From Anodontia alba (lineage: Eukaryota; Mollusca; Bivalvia; Lucinida; Lucinidae), in the NCBI GenBank assembly GCA_964016985.1, contig OZ024826.1:41919796-41983795 (forward strand): DNA of 64,000 nt, read 5' to 3'. Under the pieces are notes generated by a model. It had not been told where the DNA came from. It saw only the letters and a program-made list of their open reading frames with translations, and made no database searches. This document shows positions 19,885 through 31,019 of this stretch, piece after piece. Both the position numbers and the translations under genes were made by a program. Positions within the stretch are counted from its first letter, which is position 1, and each line of letters opens with the position of its first letter.

Positions 19885-20161
19885 CATTACGAAAACACGC
19901 CTATTCAAATATACTGAACATTTTAACCACCAAAAAATGAAAATTTTCAGATAAAAATTCGGATATTTCTCATACTTCTGATCAAAACATAGATTGTGGG
20001 TACTCGTTAGAACCACCTCAGCAAGGCGGTTCTAACAAGTACCACAATCTATGTTTCTGGGCAGAAATAAGAAAAATAATGTATACCCCTGTAAACCCCA
20101 GTTTTACTATATAAAAGTGGGGTTTAAGGGGGTCAATATTATATAGGCATGTTTTCGTGAT
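19885..20161 (+). mobile_element. MITE family B, complete
   Basis: ATTACGAAAACACGCCTATT to GGCATGTTTTCGTGAT. Core TTAGAACCACCTCA/AAGGCGGTTCTAAC; the inner pair AACCCCAGTTTTACTATATA / AAAGTGGGGTTTAAG lies on the right side. Confidence 0.95.
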
Positions 20162-20167
20162 GATAAT

Positions 20168-20445
20168 CCACAGCTCCAGGAAAGAGTAGGTGTCATGTAA
20201 TTTTTCAAATTTCTCCATGAAAGCATATGTTGTGGGTACTTATTAGAAGCGCCTCACTGACAAAGTGTTTTCATGGAGAAATAAGAAGGAAGGCACCTCT
20301 AATGAGTACCCACTGGAGAAATAAGAACAATATTTACCACACTTCTAATGAGTACCTACAGCATGTATTATTTCCATAGAGAAATATAGAATATAAGAAA
20401 AATATTTGTGAAAAAATATTTGTGAAAAATATTTGTGAAGAGAGC
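20168..20445 (+). repeat. Scrambled MITE family A cluster
   Basis: Three pieces carrying CATGGAGAAATAAG or a close variant and three CTAATGAGTACC pieces occur out of order between ACAGCTCCAGGAAAG and AATATTTGTG repeats. Confidence 0.75.
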
Positions 20446-20452
20446 ACCTGCT

Positions 20453-20658
20453 GTAACCTTGCCATGCTAAATGAAGATGCCACACCCACTTCTAATTTTC
20501 AACCAATCAGATCACTTGATCCAGGTTGTTGATACAAAGTCACATACTTATTGACAAACAGTGCAGATCCAGATCACTTGGGTTCTTCAGCCATTTGATC
20601 TGAAACTACACTGCTTGCAAAGGCAGGCCATATCCGGATTCAGCAGGGTCAGGGTTAA
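20453..20658 (+). mobile_element. MITE family C
   Basis: GTAACCTTGCCATGCTAAAT start; core CAGATCACTTGGGTTCTTCA; end CAGCAGGGTCAGGGTTAA. Confidence 0.88.
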
Positions 20659-21063
20659 CAGACCATATTACCTGACTCCCTTAAGGGATGTCTAAAACAG
20701 GTATGACTATACATGTATTTGCTCTGGATAAGTGCTAGTCTGGAGCACTGTTTTATCAGTATCTCATATCTGAATATTTGTGGTTTGCCAAGGTTACTGG
20801 TCCTATTTAGAGACTCTCAAGAAGGTTCGGGTAAAGGTGTAAGAAGTGGTTAATTTATAAAGTTGGTTAATCTATTAATTGGTTAACCGTTTTTAGTAGA
20901 TATGCAAGACACATTTTTTTTTTTTTTTTTTTACCAGCAGACTGATAGCAATTTGCTTCTTGGCTAAAAGGCAAAAACATGCAGTGCAGCATTGCATTAG
21001 AATCATTGCAACATGTCCTTTTGAGATTGGTCTCAACATATCATATAAACTAGCTATAAAAAC
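20659..21063. other. Unassigned intronic DNA with T-run
   Basis: T run of about 20 at 20914-20933. GGTTAATTTATAAAGTTGGTTAATC-type short repeats near 20850. No gene. Confidence 0.45.
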
Positions 21064-21155
21064 ATGTGGGTAGCTCATAGCTGCTAAGCAGCACTACTAA
21101 TGAATACCCAAAACATGCTTTTCATGAGAAATAAGAAAACTGTTTGTTTGGATAT
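21064..21155 (+). repeat. MITE family A fragment
   Basis: GTAGCTCATAGCTGCTAAGC fused to CTAATGAATACCCAAAACAT and CATGAGAAATAAG. Confidence 0.65.
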
Positions 21156-21189
21156 AAGTATACAAACCTTTTCTTGAGCAATAATGTTG

Positions 21190-21391
21190 GTTAACACTTA
21201 GAATGCTGGAAAATATTCAGTAAATAACATTTTGAAATGTTTGTTCTTGTTTTTCACAGATAATAGGATTTGATATTTCATGCAAATTGTCTACAATTTG
21301 CATGAAATATTGAATCTATTATCTGTGAAGAAAAATATTTCAAAATATTCTCCAATGAAATTATTACCAGGCATGTTATATGTTAATTACC
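21190..21391 (-). mobile_element. MITE family E
   Basis: GGTTAACACTTAGAATGCTG start; hairpin ATGCAAATTGT/ACAATTTGCAT; GATAATAGGATTTGATATTT arms. Confidence 0.88.
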
Positions 21392-21522
21392 ATGACGAAT
21401 TAGGATTCCAGTAATTTTATTGGTGTTGTATGGTTATGCTAGAATGGTATGGATGTTGTTGTTGTTTGTTATTGATAACCTTTTTCTGTTAGATGCTTGT
21501 TTTTAAGAAACAAGTTTGGATA

Positions 21523-21744
21523 TAATGGTTAATATTTAGCATGCTAGGTAAAATTTTCAACAGACGACAAAGTGAGAAATTTTTCTTATTTTTCCAGAAA
21601 ACTGGCTTTGACATTTCATGCAAATTGTCTCCTGAGGGGAAAATTGGCATGAAATTTCAAACCCTTTTTTACGGGGATAAAAAAGAGAAAAATATTGTCA
21701 GTTTATTGTCTGCTGACATTGCCCAGATAATGGTAAAGGTTAAG
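21523..21744 (-). mobile_element. MITE family E
   Basis: ATGGTTAATATTTAGCATGC start; GGCTTTGACATTTCATGCAA arm; TCTCCTGAGGGGAAAATTGG tip; end AATGGTAAAGGTTAA. Confidence 0.9.
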
Positions 21745-22368
21745 CTAATTACTATGACATACCATGCCTGTGGTTCCCTGTTTTTTTATTCTGGTTTGAA
21801 CAGGTTTACTGCATAAGCAGTTAAAAGGTAGTTGTTTACCTGACCCATTTATTTCAAGGTTAGAAAATAGTTGGCTATCTCGGCATAATCAGTGAATCAA
21901 TTGCAGGAAATAGTCTTTTATCGAAAAAATGATTATAATATGTAAGAGTGCACAAGATTTGTCAATTCATATATTGCTAGCAAGGGTTTTCCTTACATCA
22001 CAAAAATGGCCATTTCATGCACAAAAATTGCCATTTCCCTTTTACCTTTGGAAATTTGTCCCCAGAAATTCATGTGTCCCCAAAATAACATTTTCTGAAA
22101 AGTTTCATGAAAATTTGTAGTATACTGATGTACAATATTTTCAGCCATATGATTTGTTATTTGAAGAGTAATGACAAAGGGACATAAGTGGTAAAAGTTA
22201 CTCACACATTTATACAATGCTGTATCTTAAAGATCAATTATGAAGAAATTTATAAAATTAATAAATTTAAAAACTAAGGTAGCAGTTGTTAAGAGGATCC
22301 TTTTGTTGAAAACCGCATGAAAAAATTCCCATCCATTCAAAAGTTATGCCAATTTGTTTAACAAACAG
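21745..22368. other. Unassigned intronic DNA
   Basis: No repeat family recognised. A short pair, CAAAAATGGCCATTTCATGC and CAAAAATTGCCATTTCCC, lies at about 22001-22040. Confidence 0.45.
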
Positions 22369-22707
22369 ACCATTTTACAAGTATGGGTTATCTTCCTTGC
22401 ATTTTGACAGATGATTACCTAAATGCATCATTGTATGACCTCAGAGATGATTTTGAATTTTTAATGAAAATTTTAAATCAAAATAAAGTACACTCTTGAA
22501 TTATAGGTCAGCCACATTTGTATCAAATAATATCTGTCATGTGTTGAAGTAGAATTTTAAGCCTTAAAAACTTACATTTCAACACTTAAATTCAATCTTT
22601 AGATAAATTTAAAACAAGTTAAAAAGTATTATTGAAACATTTTCTTTTAATTTGGTCTAAACAATATTACAATGTAAGATCTTTGGAATGAAATTCATAC
22701 TTATCAC
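22369..22707 (+). repeat. Direct duplication, copy 1
   Basis: From ACAAGTATGGGTTATCTTCC to GAAATTCATACTTATCAC. Near-identical to 25153-25503 with small indels. No coding sense. Confidence 0.93.
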
Positions 22708-22795
22708 CTAATTTGATTTACTCTGGGACATTTAAATTGAAATTTAAATAATTTAAACAGGAATATCAATTTAAATTTCTTAACCATTTAGTCCT

Positions 22796-23039
22796 GGGCC
22801 CAGTTGTTCAAAACTAACGATGTCGTTTGTTAACGATTCGTTAAAATTTTAATTGAGTGATACGCAAATATGCTGAAATTTTTTGCTGAAAAAATGTGAG
22901 TAGCTTTTGCAGTGCAAAAGCTACTCACATTTTTTCAGCAAAAAATATCAAAATATTGTGTATTGAATCCGCTAAAACAGTTAACGAAATGACCCTTAAC
23001 GAGCTCGTTAAGCTAACAACGCTTTGAACGACTGGGCCC
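22796..23039 (+). mobile_element. MITE family D, complete
   Basis: GGGCCCAGTTGTTCAAAAC to TTTGAACGACTGGGCCC; core GAGTAGCTTTTGCAGTGCAA with full partner arm. Very close to the copy at 11862. Confidence 0.95.
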
Positions 23040-23394
23040 TGAATATATACTACATAATGCTTCCATGCAAATTTCAACCGTATAGTATTCCAAAATTTTA
23101 AGTTATTAAATGATTAATTTTTTAAAAATTGCATTGTTCATCAATAATGTCATAAATGTGCTCATGAATATTACCAGTAATGACGCACATGAAAGCAAAT
23201 TTCAAATATGGTTGTTTTTCAAACTACAATACTTCATATCTCAGGAACTAATAAAGATAATTTGATGCTGTTTTCGATTTTCAGATGCTTACTTCAAATA
23301 CTTTTATTTGAAGTAAGAATCAAATACCTCCATAATTGACCTTTATCCCATTTATGTCCTGTGGACTCATCTGCCACAACTTTGTTTATTACTT
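23040..23394. other. Unassigned intronic DNA
   Basis: A short palindrome, AAATACTTTTATTTGAAGTA with CTTACTTC, near 23285-23320. Nothing else. Confidence 0.45.
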
Positions 23395-23806
23395 TCAACA
23401 AAAGTGTATACAGTGTAGATAATATAGAAAAATGACCACTTATGGAAATTTTTCCATATAATCTATACATTTTTGTTAGGATACAACACTGTTGGGGTCC
23501 ATTTTAAAACTTCTTATATCCAACACCGTCTTATAATGAGCCGTCTTAACCCTTAAAATGCCAAGAAAACCTGCATCTGAAAATGTTGTCTGTTTATGTC
23601 GTCTGCTGAATATTCTTGCAAACTTTTCAAACCTATTTTTGCATACAGGCAAACAATGTGGACTCTGATCAGACTGCTCCTAGAGGAGCTGTCTGATCTG
23701 GGTCCACTGTTTGCAAAAATGACTTTTAAAATCACAAGCAGATGACAAAGCAGACAACAATTGTTGTGATTGGCAGTTTAAGGGTTAAAAAGGGGTTCCA
23801 GTGTAT
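23395..23806 (-). mobile_element. MITE family I remnant split by an M element
   Basis: GAAAAATGACCACTTATGGA, TATAATCTATACATTTTTGT and TTGGGGTCCATTT match the I element at 36972. The terminal CTTATAATGAGCCGTC and AAAAGGGGTTCCAGTGTA are separated by the M insertion. Confidence 0.75.
23545..23788 (+). mobile_element. MITE family M, TTAA-flanked
   Basis: TTAACCCTTAAAATGCCAAG to GCAGTTTAAGGGTTAA; core GATCAGACTGCTCC/GGAGCTGTCTGATC inside CAATGTGGACTC/GGGTCCACTGTTTGC. Confidence 0.88.
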
Positions 23807-24028
23807 TTACAGTAAATATGGTATTTATTGTGTTCCACAAGGTTGATTGTTCCTTTGTCTGTCTGAAAATTTTCCTATATATAATCTGCAATTCAAAATG
23901 AGAAAGAGATTATGTGGCAGATCAATAGATATAATTTTTCTTCTATTGTTCATTGTAAAAAAAAAAACATATTGAGTTAAAGTATTTGTCATTCAAAGTA
24001 AATTGTTCTTACAATTCATTTTTTTTTC

Positions 24029-24304
24029 ATTACGAAAACACTCCTATTCAAATATATATAGAAAATTTCACCTCCAAAAACTGAAAATTTTCAGATAAAA
24101 AAACTGATATTTTTCACATTTCTGCTCAAAACATAGATTGTGGGTACTCGTTAGAACTGCCTTGGTGAGGCGGTTCTAACGAGTACACACAATCTATTTT
24201 TTGAGCAGAAATAAGAAAATTAATGTATACCCCTGTAAACCCCAGTTTTACTATATGAAACTGGGGTTTAAGGGGGTCAAAATTATATAGGCGTGTTTTT
24301 GCGA
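24029..24304 (+). mobile_element. MITE family B, complete
   Basis: ATTACGAAAACACTCCTATT to GGCGTGTTTTTGCGAT; core TTAGAACTGCCTTGGTGAGG. Confidence 0.95.
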
Positions 24305-24361
24305 TGTTTTTTTTTCATTACTCAACATTTGGCTGGTTTTTATGTGCGGATAGATGGATTC

Positions 24362-24648
24362 ATTATGAAAACAGGCCTATTCAAATATAAAGAAAATTTT
24401 ATCTCCAAAAACTGAAAATTTTTCAGATAAAAAACCCTAATATTTTTTATATTTCTGCTCAAAACATAAATTGTGGGTACTCATTAGAACTGCCTTGGTG
24501 AGGCGGTTCTACCCAGTACCCAAAATGTATGTTTTTGAGCAAAAATAAGAAAAATAATATATACCCTTGTAAACCCCAGTTTTACAAAATAAAAGTGGGG
24601 TTTAAGGGGTTCAAAATTATATACATGTATAGGCATGTTTTCATAATG
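24362..24648 (+). mobile_element. MITE family B, second copy in same orientation
   Basis: ATTATGAAAACAGGCCTATT to GGCATGTTTTCATAAT. Lies 57 bp after the previous B. Its core TTAGAACTGCCTTGGTGAGG is identical in the two. Confidence 0.94.
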
Positions 24649-24723
24649 GATGGAGTCAGTTTACAAATTGCAAAATTCCAAAAATACCTGTTTTCAGTGT
24701 AATTATCATGGGGGAACATGGGA

Positions 24724-24906
24724 GTATAGCTCTTGATAAGGTGCTTTTATCAGCCAACAAGTATTGAGATTTTTCTTATTTCTCCACAAAAAACATACAT
24801 TTTGGTACTCAGCAGTGCCTGGCTGAGGAACTTCTAATATCAGAATACCCACAACATATGTTTTAGTGGAGAAAAATACTTACCTGATACCCCTGTAATC
24901 TATAGC
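24724..24906 (+). mobile_element. MITE family A
   Basis: TATAGCTCTTGATAAGGTGC to ATCTATAGCTG; core GCAGTGCCTGGCTGAGGAAC. Confidence 0.86.
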
Positions 24907-24909
24907 TGT

Positions 24910-25151
24910 TTTTTTTTTTTTTTTTTTTTGATTCGGGGGTTTTATGACCCTTTCAAGAATATTTCACTTATATTGAGCCGATCATTCATCAAAGGTGGGC
25001 AAAAACTGGAGAACCCGGGGAAAAACCACCTGACCATCCGTAAGCAGAACTTGGCTTTCCCACATGTAACCCAAGCGAGGCTCAGCCACAGCAATGAGAA
25101 ACCTAATGGATTAAGAGACAACTCTCCTATCCACTAGCTATAGGCTATGGG
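24910..25151 (-). mobile_element. SINE type 2, probably tRNA-derived
   Basis: Begins on + with a T-run (24911-24929), i.e. a poly(A) tail on the minus strand. The minus-strand 5-prime end reads TAGCTAGTGGATAGGAGAGT, like a pol III A box. The body contains ACTGGAGAACCCGGGGAAAA. The structure fits a minus-strand SINE; no target duplication was verified. Confidence 0.6.
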
Positions 25152-25152
25152 G

Positions 25153-25503
25153 GCCATTTTTCAAGTATGGGTTATCTTCCTTGCATTTTGACAGATGATT
25201 ACCTAAATGCATCATAGTATGACCTCACAGATGGTTTTGAATTTTTAATGAAAATTTTAAACCAAAATAAAGTACATTTGAATTATAAGTCAGCCACATT
25301 TGTATCAAATAATATTTGCTAAATCTGTCATACTTCATATTTTGAAGTAGAATTTTAAGCCTTAAACACTTACATTTTAACACTTAAATTCAATCTTTAG
25401 ATAAATTTTAAAACAAGTTAAAAAGTATTTTGAAACATTTTCTTTTAATTTGGTCTAAACAATATTGCAATGTAAGACCTTTGGAATGAAATTCATACTT
25501 ATC
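25153..25503 (+). repeat. Direct duplication, copy 2
   Basis: Starts exactly at the head end of SINE type 2 and runs to ATTCATACTTATCACT. Matches 22369-22707 in the same orientation. Confidence 0.93.
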
Positions 25504-25682
25504 ACTGATGACATTGAGTGTTAGCTCTAGTTTCCATTGGTATCATAGCCATTCCCCTAAATCAATAAAATTATTGTACAGAATAAATGGCATTGACCCA
25601 ACATTTCCAGCAGACAAAAAGAACCGTTTGGACTTTTTTATTTTTTTTTTTTTTTAAAAAAAGTGTAGTTAAGAAAGTCAGC

Positions 25683-25960
25683 ATTACAAAAACATGCCTA
25701 TATAATTTTGACCCCCTTAAACCCCACTTTTATATAGTAAAACTGGGGTTTACAGGGGTATACATTGTTTTCTTATTTCTGCTCAAATACATAGATTGTG
25801 GGTACTGGTTAGAACCGCCTCGCCGAGGCGGTTCTAACGAGTACCCACAATCTATGTTTTGAGCAGAAATATAAAAAATATCAGAGCTTTTTTATCTGAA
25901 AATTTTTAGCTTTTGGAGGTAAAATTTTCTGTATATTTGAATAGGCGTGTTTTCGTAATG
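25683..25960 (-). mobile_element. MITE family B, complete
   Basis: ATTACAAAAACATGCCTATA to GGCGTGTTTTCGTAAT; core GAACCGCCTCGCCGAGGCGG is a perfect palindrome. Confidence 0.96.
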
Positions 25961-26264
25961 GTGAATCATTTCTGATGAGTAGCCATATCATTTTTTTTGG
26001 AGAAAAAAGAAAAGCTTAAGCAATGTTTGCAAGCGAAACAAAAAAACAAAACAAAAAAAAAAACAGATTGTTTTATGATTTTCAATGGACTCCAAATATG
26101 GTGTGACTTATATATATTGCAAGGTCACATTTACAATTATATTCCCCATACTATAGTAAACAATTGTTTACCATTATGGCAAGATTTCAAGAGTTCAAAC
26201 CTTGATGAAATATTGGGTTACTTAACCTTTGGGATGAGAAAAAGGGACCAATACCATATATAAA

Positions 26265-26440
26265 CATAGCTCCAGATAAGGCATTTTTTCCAACCAAAAT
26301 GTATTTCTCTTCAAAACAAATGTTTTGGGTACTCATTAGAAATACCTTGTTGTGGTGCTTCTAATGAGTACTCACAACATATGTTTTCTTGGAGAAATAA
26401 GAGAAATATTAACCTAAAACCACCTCTAATCTAGATCTCT
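26265..26440 (+). mobile_element. MITE family A
   Basis: CATAGCTCCAGATAAGGCAT start; core GAAATACCTTGTTGTGGTGC; end CTAATCTAGATCTCTAAG. Confidence 0.88.
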
Positions 26441-26554
26441 AAGATATAGTAATACCAAAAGCCAAGAATAGCTGGCACATAATGCTCAGACTAATCGAGG
26501 CCATTGTCATTCCAACCTTTCCAGTCACAAAGCAGCCTCTCTACAACAGCCACT

Positions 26555-27038
26555 CTTAACCCATTGTAGACTGAATAGAATCTCCCACACTATATATCGA
26601 GGGTTGAGCGCAAGACTGGCGTAAGTCAGATGGTTGTTTTTCCCCAAACCTAATCTCCTCACCATGAAGGCGTTATGAAGATTACAACATTTCTTTTTGT
26701 AAACAATGAAAATTTAGGTGCCATTGCTCGTATGAGCAATGGCACCTAAATTTGCATTGTTTACAAAGGGGTCCAAGTTGCCCCTAAACAAGGGTTTCAA
26801 AAATATGTTTAGTTACCATAGTCTTGTGCTCAACCCTCGATATTGGAAATTTGGAAGAGTCCAATTTCAGTTTTAGGTACACACGGCTAAGAGATTTACA
26901 TATTCCTAGGGAAAAATGGCTAAACTATTTGCAAACAGTGGGTATCCTGATCAGATGCCGCATTCTGAGGCATCTGATCTGGGTCTGCACTGTTTGCCAA
27001 TTACCCTTTTACGGGTCTCCCTACTACAATGGGTTAAG
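26555..27038 (+). mobile_element. Element L split by a K insertion
   Basis: CTTAACCCATTGTAGACTGA left and CTACAATGGGTTAAG right are inverted ends with TTAA. The right part holds CAAACAGTGGGTATCCTGAT and GCATCTGATCTGGGTCTGCA, i.e. the C/G-type hairpin. Confidence 0.85.
26598..26840 (-). mobile_element. MITE family K nested in L
   Basis: TCGAGGGTTGAGCGCAAGAC to GTCTTGTGCTCAACCCTCGA; core AGGTGCCATTGCTC/GAGCAATGGCACCT. Each flank shows a TATATATCGA/TCGATAT context. Confidence 0.9.
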
Positions 27039-27375
27039 AAACACAAAATTATCTGTTGTAAAGAGGTGGCTGTTTTGGAAAGGTTGAATATATAAGTAAA
27101 ATACTTCTGAAATGAAACAACACTTAGGGAAGTGAGATAGGTGGTTGTTGAGAGGTGAACATTTGTATTGGTCTTGTTGCATTCTGTAAAGCAGCTGGTG
27201 TGCTAGGCCAGGACCTGACTTTGAATGAACTGTGAGAAAGGTCTGGGTCTCCGAGTTTGTAGGCCTAGTTTCTCATGGCATGCATGTAACTTATCAATTG
27301 TCATTAGTCAATGGATAAAAACTGCACCATAGTTCTACCTGATAGGATCCAGATAAATGTGAAAACAAGGGAAAA
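27039..27375. other. Unassigned intronic DNA
   Basis: No repeat or coding segment recognised. Confidence 0.45.
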
Positions 27376-27495
27376 CAGGGAGATGCTTCTAATGAGTACC
27401 CAACATATGTTTTCATGGAGAAATAACAGTAAATACCAATACTTCTTTTGTCAAATAAAAAAAAGTATATTGTACCTTAGCTTTGGAGAGCTTTA
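27376..27495. repeat. MITE family A, one half
   Basis: AGATGCTTCTAATGAGTACC, CATATGTTTTCATGGAGAAA and ACCAATACTTCTTTTG. The other half is absent. Confidence 0.7.
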
Positions 27496-27706
27496 ACCCT
27501 TGTCCTGCTGAACCCGGATATACCCTGCCTTTGCAAACAGTGTAGATCCAGATCAGTTGACTTCTGAAGAAGCCAACTGATCTGGATCTGCATTGTTTGC
27601 AATTAAGTTTGTGCATTTATAGCAACAGTCTGGATCAAGTAATCTGATTGGCTGAAAATTAGAAGTGGGTGTGGCATTTTAATTTATTCAACAGGACAAG
27701 GGTTAA
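27493..27706 (-). mobile_element. MITE family C, complete
   Basis: TTAACCCTTGTCCTGCTGAA to CAACAGGACAAGGGTTAA; hairpin CAGTTGACTTCTGAAGAAGC. Confidence 0.95.
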
Positions 27707-27968
27707 ATCGCTGCATGCAGGATCAAACGTGGGTGTCCAGTTTTATGAATGCAGATTTTAAATAAAGCAAAGATATTTTTTTTTTTTTTTAGATTTTTGT
27801 TTGTCCAAACATTTTAACATGCTGAGTACATGAAATTGATTATGTTGATTCATTGGTTAGCTGCTAACTCTGCACCAGGTTTTTAATGTAACCTGTAACG
27901 GTTTTCAGTAAATTGAATCTTGTATTTCTAGAAATTTAGTTCATAAAATCGCTTGCTATCGTTACATC

Positions 27969-28182
27969 TATGGTAAATGCCTTAAAAGTTCGAACATTTT
28001 ATTCCATACTTCTTGAGTTTAAAATTTGCTCATTTTACACATATTTCTTAATATACTTAGTGGAATGGCATTTAACAGTGTAGATGCTCATCAGAAATAA
28101 GGAGCAGTCTGATCTGGGTCTGCACTGTTTGCCATTTTATCAAAAACTTTGGTGTAGGAAATTTTAGGACATTTACCGTAAT
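27969..28182. mobile_element. MITE family N
   Basis: GGTAAATGCCTTAAAAGTTC left, TTTTAGGACATTTACCGTAA right; AACAGTGTAGATGCTCATCA and TGATCTGGGTCTGCACTGTT stem. Confidence 0.82.
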
Positions 28183-28384
28183 ATAACATATCTGATGTAG
28201 GAAAGACGTGAATCTAAATGTCTCTGTTATTTTTGATATTCAAATTACCAAGTTTGAGTTGATATAAATATTACATGAGTTATACAATACTTGTAAATGT
28301 AGTACTAATGAATGCTGTATTTATGTCTTTTTGTCCAAGTATCAGCTGTCAGCATTTTTTTTTTCAAAATATCAGTTGTCATCT

Positions 28385-28689
<305 letters not shown>

Positions 28690-28690
<1 letters not shown>

Positions 28691-28885
28691 CCTTTACCAC
28701 TCAAGACTCCTGGCAAATTCAGCAAATGAAGAATTGATATTAATTCCCAAGCCCAGAAAACTATTGCAGGACTATTGCTATTGCAGGAAATAGCAAAGGC
28801 TGTTTTCAAGGGAAAAAAAAAGAGAAAATTATGTAAAAATCTCATCTGCTGAAATTTTTACCCAGCATGCTTTAAAGCATTAAAG
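28690..28885 (+). mobile_element. MITE family E, core rearranged
   Basis: CCTTTACCACTCAAGACTCC start; TTTACCCAGCATGCTTTAAA end. The core is replaced by GGACTATTGCTATTGCAGGA-type short repeats. Confidence 0.8.
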
Positions 28886-29092
28886 ATAATTATTGTAATT
28901 ATTTTAATAACTGGGTATTTTTAGTGGATAGAGTTACCAAATGATTGCAATAATATGCTGACAGCTTCACAATTTTTGGACTTTTTCTTACCGTATTTTT
29001 GATATATGATTTTTTTTATTTAAAGTATTCGTTTAATTCTTTTAATTTTATATACCACAAGCATGAAGGTTTAGTTTTGAAACAGCAAATTC

Positions 29093-29370
29093 ATCACGAA
29101 AACACACTATATAGTTTTGAGCCCTTAAACCCCACTTTTATAAAGTAAAACTGGTTAATAGGGTTATATATTATTTTTCTTATTTCTGCTCAAAAAATAG
29201 ATTGTGGTACTCATTAGAACTGCCTCGCCAAGGCGGTTCTAACGAGTACCCACAATCTATGTTTTGAGCAGAAACATGAAAAATATAAGCATTTTTTATC
29301 TGAAAACTTTCCTTTTTTGGTTTGAAAATTTTCAATTTATTTTAATAGGTGTGTGTTTTTTTTTCGTAAT
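29093..29370 (-). mobile_element. MITE family B
   Basis: ATCACGAAAACACACTATAT to TGTGTTTTTTTTTCGTAAT; core GAACTGCCTCGCCAAGGCGG. Confidence 0.93.
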
Positions 29371-29500
29371 GTGAAGAAATATAGATTGTTGAATAGGTTT
29401 TCAACTGCCTGCTTTTTTTTTTTTTTTTCTGTAAAAAGTCTTTTCTAAATACCAAATATGATGATCTGAACTTGCTGAAAAAAATTTTCTGTATTATAGC

Positions 29501-29831
29501 GTATTCAACCTAATTGCTGCACATACCTCTATAAGAGCACAATCAAGTAATTTTGTAGTCTTCAGATTACAGCCATTGTACTTTTTGTCTGCTTCTTTAT
29601 AAAGGCATATGTTGTGGGTACCTATTTGAATTGATCAACTTGAACTGCATCGACTTGTCAATGCAGTTCAAATGAGTACCCACAACATATGCTTTTATAA
29701 AGAAAATCAGAAAAAAATCACATAAACATTGTCAAATATAGTCCTTTGCTGATATTTTTTAAAAGTATACCCTTATCTTTAGGTTTTCCAGTAATTTTGA
29801 AAAACCTAAGTGCATTGTGCGGTTATTAGGG
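29501..29831 (+). mobile_element. MITE family H
   Basis: GTATTCAACCTAATTGCTGC left, GTGCATTGTGCGGTTATTAG right. Core TTTGAATTGATCAACTTG and partner inside GTTGTGGGTACC / GGTACCCACAAC-type arms as in family A. Confidence 0.88.
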
Positions 29832-30036
29832 AACCTTTAACACTAACTGGATAAATTCAGCAGATGACAAATTTATGATATTTTTTTGTTATTTTTCTCA
29901 TTAATGCAGATGGTCTCCTTAAATTGTCTCCTAACTTTGCATGAAATGTCAACCCCTGTTTTCTGGGGAGGAAAAAATAAGAAAAATATTTCAAATGGTT
30001 TCTTACTGAAAATTTTACCCAATATGCAAAGCATTA
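29832..30036 (+). mobile_element. MITE family E
   Basis: ACCTTTAACACTAACTGGAT start; TTGCATGAAATGTCAACCCC arm; end CCCAATATGCAAAGCATTAA. Abuts the H element. Confidence 0.85.
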
Positions 30037-30130
30037 ATACTTACATCAGCTTATGATAAAAAAAAAAAAAAAAATATTCAGTTATCTGGTTATTCCTCTA
30101 AACTAATTGTCTGTATGTTTTGGAACATCA

Positions 30131-30374
30131 GGGCCCAGTTGTTCAAAGCGTGGTTAGCTTAACGACGTCGTTAAGGGTCATTTCGTTAACTGTTTTAGCA
30201 GATTCAATATACATTATTCTGATATTTTTTGCTGAAAAAATGTGAGTAGCTTTTGCACTGCAAAAGCTACTCACATTTTTTCAGCAAAAAATTTCAGCAT
30301 ATTTGCGTATCACTCGATGTAAATTTTAACGAATCGTTAACTAACGACGTCGTTAGCTTTGAACAACTGGGCCC
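30131..30374 (-). mobile_element. MITE family D, complete
   Basis: GGGCCCAGTTGTTCAAAGCG to TTTGAACAACTGGGCCC; core GTAGCTTTTGCACTGCAAAA perfect. Confidence 0.96.
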
Positions 30375-30445
30375 AGTTTTGCAAACTGATTTTTTTTTAT
30401 TTTTGCACCAAAAACACATGTTGTGCAATATGTAGGTATTTATTT

Positions 30446-30631
30446 AATGCTTAGCATTTTGAGTAAAAAGTTTCAGCAGACATTTTGAAATATTTTTCAA
30501 AAAAAAAGATTTGACATTCCCTACAAATTGTCTCCATAGTTGCATGCAATGTCAGCTCCTATTTTCTGGGAAAATAAGAAACATCAGTTTGTTATCTGCT
30601 GAATTCGCTTATAGCATGCTAAGTGTTAAAC
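30446..30631 (-). mobile_element. MITE family E
   Basis: TTTAATGCTTAGCATTTTGA start; TTGCATGCAATGTCAGCTCC arm; ends CATGCTAAGTGTTAAAC. Confidence 0.86.
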
Positions 30632-30660
30632 TGTCTTGCTAAAGCAATTCAGATGCCTAG

Positions 30661-30848
30661 TACCTACAACTTGCAAAAATTGTTTGAATATAATCTTCAT
30701 ACCAACAACTTGCAAAAATCTTTTGAATAATCTTCATACCAACAACTTGCAAAAGTCTTGAAAATCTTCATACCAACAACTTGCAAAAACCTTTTGAGTA
30801 ACCCTTCATACCAACAATTTGCAGAAATCTTTTGCATAACCATTCATT
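30661..30848 (+). repeat. Minisatellite, 34-39 bp unit, five copies
   Basis: ACCAACAACTTGCAAAAATC followed by TTTTGAATAATCTTCAT. The TTGC landmark recurs at 30671, 30710, 30747, 30781 and 30820. Confidence 0.9.
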
Positions 30849-31019
30849 TTGGGAAACAAATCTGTGAAGGGCAATTAAAGGTTCATACTCTAAAATTAAT
30901 CCAGAAATATTTGTGGTCAATCAGGTCAATTTTGATTGCCTCATTATCATATATAGGAAGCCAGATTTTATAATCATCATGTATAGCACTGGATATGAAG
31001 GATGTCCAAATAAGTTCTT

